Source of the DNA: RBG-16-66-20 sp038040245
Lineage (GTDB): Bacteria; Pseudomonadota; Gammaproteobacteria; Burkholderiales; SG8-39
DNA: 34,965 nucleotides
Direction: 5' to 3'
Assembly: GCA_038040245.1 (NCBI GenBank)
Contig: JBBPIU010000018.1
Span: 1 to 34,965, forward strand
Shown: one piece after another, positions 32,221 through 34,965 of the stretch
Layout of the letters: each line of letters starts with the position of its first letter
Numbering within the stretch: position 1 is the first letter of the stretch
Translations under genes and position numbers: made by a program
Notes under the pieces: generated by a model
Told to the model about the DNA's origin: nothing
Database searches by the model: none
The model's input: the letters and a program-made list of their open reading frames with translations, nothing else

Positions 32221-33399
32221 GTGAAACCCCTGCAACATCTCACCATCCTCGACCTGTCGCGGGTGCTCGCCTGCCCGTTCGCAAGCATGATTCTCGCTGA
32301 ATTGGGCGCCAGCGTGATCAAGGTCGAGCAACCCGGCGCCGGCGACGAGACACGCGGCTTCGAGCCGCAGCTCGCGCAGGACAGCGCCTATTACTTCGCC
32401 TGCAACCGCTCCAAGGCGTCGATCACGGTCAATTTGCGCAAGCCGGAGGGGCAGAACATCATCAGGGAACTCTCGCAGAAGGTGGATGTGGTGGTGGAGA
32501 ATTTCCCGGCGGGCACGCTGGGCCGCTACGGCCTGGACTTCAGCATGCTCTCCGCGCTCAATCCGAAGCTGGTCTACGTCTCCTGCACGGGTTTCGGCCA
32601 GACCGGCCCCTACGCTCACAAGAAGGGCTACGACACCGTGTTTCAGGCGATGGGCGGCCTGATGAGCCTCACCGGCGAGAAGGGTGGCGGCCCGGTGAAG
32701 CCGGGGCTGCCGGTCGCCGACCTCACCTCGGGCCTGTGGGTCGCGATCGGGATCCTCGCGATGCTTGCCGGGCGCGAGAAAACCGGCCGCGGCGCGCATC
32801 TGGACTTCTCGATGCTCGACGGCCAGGTCAGCCTGCTGACGCTTGCCGCCGCGCGCTACTTCGCGCTGGGCGAAGTGCCGACTAGGCTGGGCACGGAGCA
32901 TCCCGGGCGCGTGCCGTCGGCCACTTTTTGCTGCAAGGACGGCAAATTCGCCCACCTCACCGCCAGCGACCAGCACTGGGAACCGCTGTGCAGGGTTTTG
33001 GGGTTGGGGGAATGGGGTTCGGGTTTTGCTTCGAATCAACTTCGGCTTGAAAAGCGCAATGAAATCATGCAAAAACTGACGGAAAAAATATCCGCGTTTG
33101 ATCGCGATGCTCTCATCGCTGCGCTCGATGAAGTCGAGGTTCCCATAGGGCCGGTCAACGATGTCGCCGAGATCCTGTCCGACCCGCACGTGCGCGCGCG
33201 CGGGCTGGTGGGCAGTTTCGACTATCCCGGCGTGGGGGAATTCAAGGCGCTATCGCTGCCCTACAAATTCCTCGGCTGGGACAACCCGGTGGTCGGAACG
33301 CCGCCGACGCTGGGCGAGCACACCGGGCAGGTTCTCAAGGAACGCTTGGGATATACGGACGAGCGGATCGAAGAATTAAAAAAAGCGCACGCGATATGA
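32221..33399 (+). CDS. Class III (CaiB/BaiF/Frc) acyl-CoA transferase
   Basis: 392 residues from GTG 32221. Moves CoA between carboxylic acids through an aspartyl intermediate, here D167 in GLPVADLTSGLW. Other family marks: opening LDLSRVLACPFASMILAELGASVIKVE, the NLRKPEG motif, VVENFPAGTL and SCTGFGQTGPY. Together with the hydratases and ligase it indicates a CoA-dependent route. The 32990-33112 stretch is AT-rich and carries G/T runs but stays in frame. Overlaps the second crotonase by ATGA. Confidence 0.9.
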   Translation: MKPLQHLTILDLSRVLACPFASMILAELGASVIKVEQPGAGDETRGFEPQLAQDSAYYFACNRSKASITVNLRKPEGQNIIRELSQKVDVVVENFPAGTLGRYGLDFSMLSALNPKLVYVSCTGFGQTGPYAHKKGYDTVFQAMGGLMSLTGEKGGGPVKPGLPVADLTSGLWVAIGILAMLAGREKTGRGAHLDFSMLDGQVSLLTLAAARYFALGEVPTRLGTEHPGRVPSATFCCKDGKFAHLTASDQHWEPLCRVLGLGEWGSGFASNQLRLEKRNEIMQKLTEKISAFDRDALIAALDEVEVPIGPVNDVAEILSDPHVRARGLVGSFDYPGVGEFKALSLPYKFLGWDNPVVGTPPTLGEHTGQVLKERLGYTDERIEELKKAHAI

Positions 33400-34115
33400 C
33401 GGTCCTGTTCCAGATCGAGAATGGCGTGGCGACGGCTATCCTGGATCGTCCGGAGAGCCGCAACGCGCTCAACCTCGCGATGTGCGACGGCTTGATTGAA
33501 GCTGCTGGGGCCGCTTGCTCCGATGAATCGGTAAAAATCTTTTTTGTAAAGGCAAACGGCCCCGTCTTCTGCGCCGGCGCGGACCTCAAGGAACGCCTGG
33601 GCATGAGCGAGGCGCAGGTGCGCGAGCGCCGCATGAAAGGCTTCGCGGCCTACGCGGCGCTCGAAGCCCTGCCGATGCCCGCCATCGCGGTGGTTCAGGG
33701 GCCGGCGATCGGCTCGGGCTGCGAAATCGCCGGTGCCTGCGATTTCATCGTGGCGACGCCGGAGGCGTCCTTCCGCACGCCGGAAGCGGTGCGCGGCACC
33801 GTCGGCGCCACGCAGCGCCTGCCGCGCATCCTCGGCAAGCGCCTCGCCAAGGACATGATGTTCACCGGCCGGATCCTGAGCGCGGAGGAAGCGAGGGAGG
33901 CGGGATTGGTATCGAGATTGATATCTGCTTCTGATTTGGAATCAACCCTGGAAGAGATAAAAAAAACAATCGTCAATGCACCACAGCAATCATTGAGGCT
34001 GGCGAAACGCTGCATCGACCGCGGCGTGGAACTCGATCCCAGGGGCGCGCTCGATACCGAAATCGCGGCGATCGAGGAGCAGCTCGCCAACGGCAACTGG
34101 ATGGGCAAGAAGTGA
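33396..34115 (+). CDS. Enoyl-CoA hydratase/isomerase (crotonase family), second copy
   Basis: 239 residues. Oxyanion-hole elements VFCAGADLKERLG and GPAIGSGCEIAGACDFIVATPEASFRTPE; the last region has Glu in the usual catalytic zone. It differs clearly from the copy at 30558, so the two probably act on different acyl-CoA intermediates. ATGA overlap with the CoA-transferase; stop overlaps the ligase start as GTGA. AT-rich at 33525-33552 and 33900-33995, including an AAAAAAACA run. Confidence 0.88.
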   Translation: MTVLFQIENGVATAILDRPESRNALNLAMCDGLIEAAGAACSDESVKIFFVKANGPVFCAGADLKERLGMSEAQVRERRMKGFAAYAALEALPMPAIAVVQGPAIGSGCEIAGACDFIVATPEASFRTPEAVRGTVGATQRLPRILGKRLAKDMMFTGRILSAEEAREAGLVSRLISASDLESTLEEIKKTIVNAPQQSLRLAKRCIDRGVELDPRGALDTEIAAIEEQLANGNWMGKK

Positions 34116-34965
34116 GCTGGCAGCCGAGGACGCTGGGAGATTTTCTTTTTGATAGGGTTCTAGCTGAACGCGATGGTCGGCGCGAGGCGCTAGTCACGCC
34201 TTCGACACGCTTGACCTATGAAGAACTGACAGAAAAAGCAAAAAGCGCGGCTGGAGCGATGCAGGCGCTGGGCATCGGCAACGGCGACCACGTCGCCATC
34301 CTGATGCCCAATGGAGAGCAATGGCTGTCGCTGTTCTACGGCGCGGCGCTGATCGGTGCGGTCACCGTGCCGGTCAACACGCGCTTCAAGGCCGCCGAGA
34401 TCGATTTCTGCCTGAAGCAATCGGGCGCCAAGGTGTTGTTTTATGTCGATCGCTTTCTGAACAACGACTACGGCGCGATGGTGAGGGAAATTGGTTTTGA
34501 GCGTTCTGTTGATTTATCCAGCAATTCCCTGGAAGGAACGTTCAAGCAGGTCAAAGTCGAACCCGATGATCTTCTTCTGATCCAATTCACCTCGGGCACC
34601 ACGGCCTATCCGAAGGGCGTGATGCTCACGCACGACAACATGCTGCGCAATGCCTGGGCGGCCGGGACGCGCATGGGCGTGCTGCCCGAGGATCGCTATT
34701 TCAACTGCCGGCCGTTCTTCCATGTCGGCGGCTCCACGCTCTCGGCGCTGATGTCGCTGGTGTTCGGCTGTTGCCTCGTGACGCTGCCGACCTTCGAGGC
34801 GGGCGCCGCGCTGGAAATGCTCGAGGGCGAGCGCTGCACGCTGATCTCGGGCAACGACACCATATTCCAGATGCTGATGGGGCACGAAGATTTCCCGAAG
34901 AGGACGCTTACCCTGCGCGGCGGCTGGGCGGCGGCGGGGCCGCAGACCATGCGCGCCATCATCGA
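34112..34965 (+). CDS. AMP-binding acyl-CoA ligase (3' truncated by window)
   Basis: Begins at GTG 34112 overlapping the crotonase stop (GTGA) and is open to the window end, giving 284 residues of a protein normally about 500-550. N-terminal AMP-binding domain: LTYEELTEKAKSAAGAMQALGIGNGDHVAILMPNG, VNTRFKAAEI, the ATP loop FTSGTTAYPKGVMLTH and FFHVGGSTLSALM. It would activate a carboxylic acid to its CoA ester for the neighbouring hydratases. Substrate pocket residues lie partly beyond the window. AT-rich patches at 34130-34255 and 34436-34555. Confidence 0.88.
   Translation, partial: MSWQPRTLGDFLFDRVLAERDGRREALVTPSTRLTYEELTEKAKSAAGAMQALGIGNGDHVAILMPNGEQWLSLFYGAALIGAVTVPVNTRFKAAEIDFCLKQSGAKVLFYVDRFLNNDYGAMVREIGFERSVDLSSNSLEGTFKQVKVEPDDLLLIQFTSGTTAYPKGVMLTHDNMLRNAWAAGTRMGVLPEDRYFNCRPFFHVGGSTLSALMSLVFGCCLVTLPTFEAGAALEMLEGERCTLISGNDTIFQMLMGHEDFPKRTLTLRGGWAAAGPQTMRAII

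Overview
The window is GC-rich, densely packed bacterial DNA. Most neighbouring genes overlap by ATGA or TGATG. The urea transporter plus urease operon, the many orphan tripartite-tricarboxylate (TctC/Bug) binding proteins, the intradiol dioxygenases and the CoA-linked acid catabolism suggest a soil or aquifer betaproteobacterium of Burkholderiales type. That placement is inference; there is no rRNA or other marker gene. The sequence is a draft scaffold with two N-runs, and reading across both joins repairs two genes.

Region 1 (1-7586, + strand): the end of a urea ABC transporter operon (urtD partial, urtE), a small membrane gene on the other strand, then a compact urease operon: ureD, a 2-keto-4-pentenoate-hydratase-like gene, ureA, ureB, ureC, ureE (His-rich tail), ureF, ureG, and a 53-residue His-rich membrane peptide. 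Urea is imported, then split by nickel urease, whose metallocentre is built by UreDEFG.

Region 2 (7587-17289): an archaeal-type SAM methyltransferase homologue, a VOC dioxygenase, an ACMSD-like amidohydrolase interrupted by an artefactual gap, a polytopic membrane protein, a bactofilin, a D-aminoacylase-like amidohydrolase divergent from an SDR, two small proteins, an M20 carbamoylase/allantoate-type amidohydrolase, and an orphan membrane histidine kinase.

Region 3 (17311-22991): a 2-hydroxyacid dehydrogenase with a TctC binding protein, divergent from a hydroxyquinol/catechol-type intradiol dioxygenase followed by two more TctC proteins and a DctP-like protein that has no signal peptide. 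No transporter membrane subunits are present.

Region 4 (22973-25142): a zinc-ribbon membrane protein, what looks like an antitoxin-toxin fusion remnant, a cupin with a basic tail, a rhomboid protease, and about 250 bp of non-coding DNA.

Region 5 (25143-34965): two divergent operons around a 42-bp intergenic region that is almost filled by a perfect 12-bp inverted repeat. Leftward: an HMG-CoA-lyase-like protein (canonical active-site Cys replaced by His), a single-domain MetE-like zinc methyltransferase, a shrunken enolase-superfamily protein and a full-length GlucD-like enolase. Rightward: protocatechuate-3,4-dioxygenase-like beta and alpha subunits, a MarR regulator, enoyl-CoA hydratase, DMT transporter, class III CoA-transferase, a second enoyl-CoA hydratase and an acyl-CoA ligase (cut by the window end). 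This is the best candidate for an undescribed pathway: ring cleavage plus CoA-dependent breakdown with no recognisable pcaB, pcaC, pcaD, pcaIJ or pcaF.

Two patterns run across the window. Short AT-rich, frame-preserving patches interrupt the GC-rich coding sequence, mainly in regions 1 and 5. Several operon-leading genes have a TANNNT hexamer 6-9 nt before the start codon and no Shine-Dalgarno sequence, which suggests leaderless transcripts.
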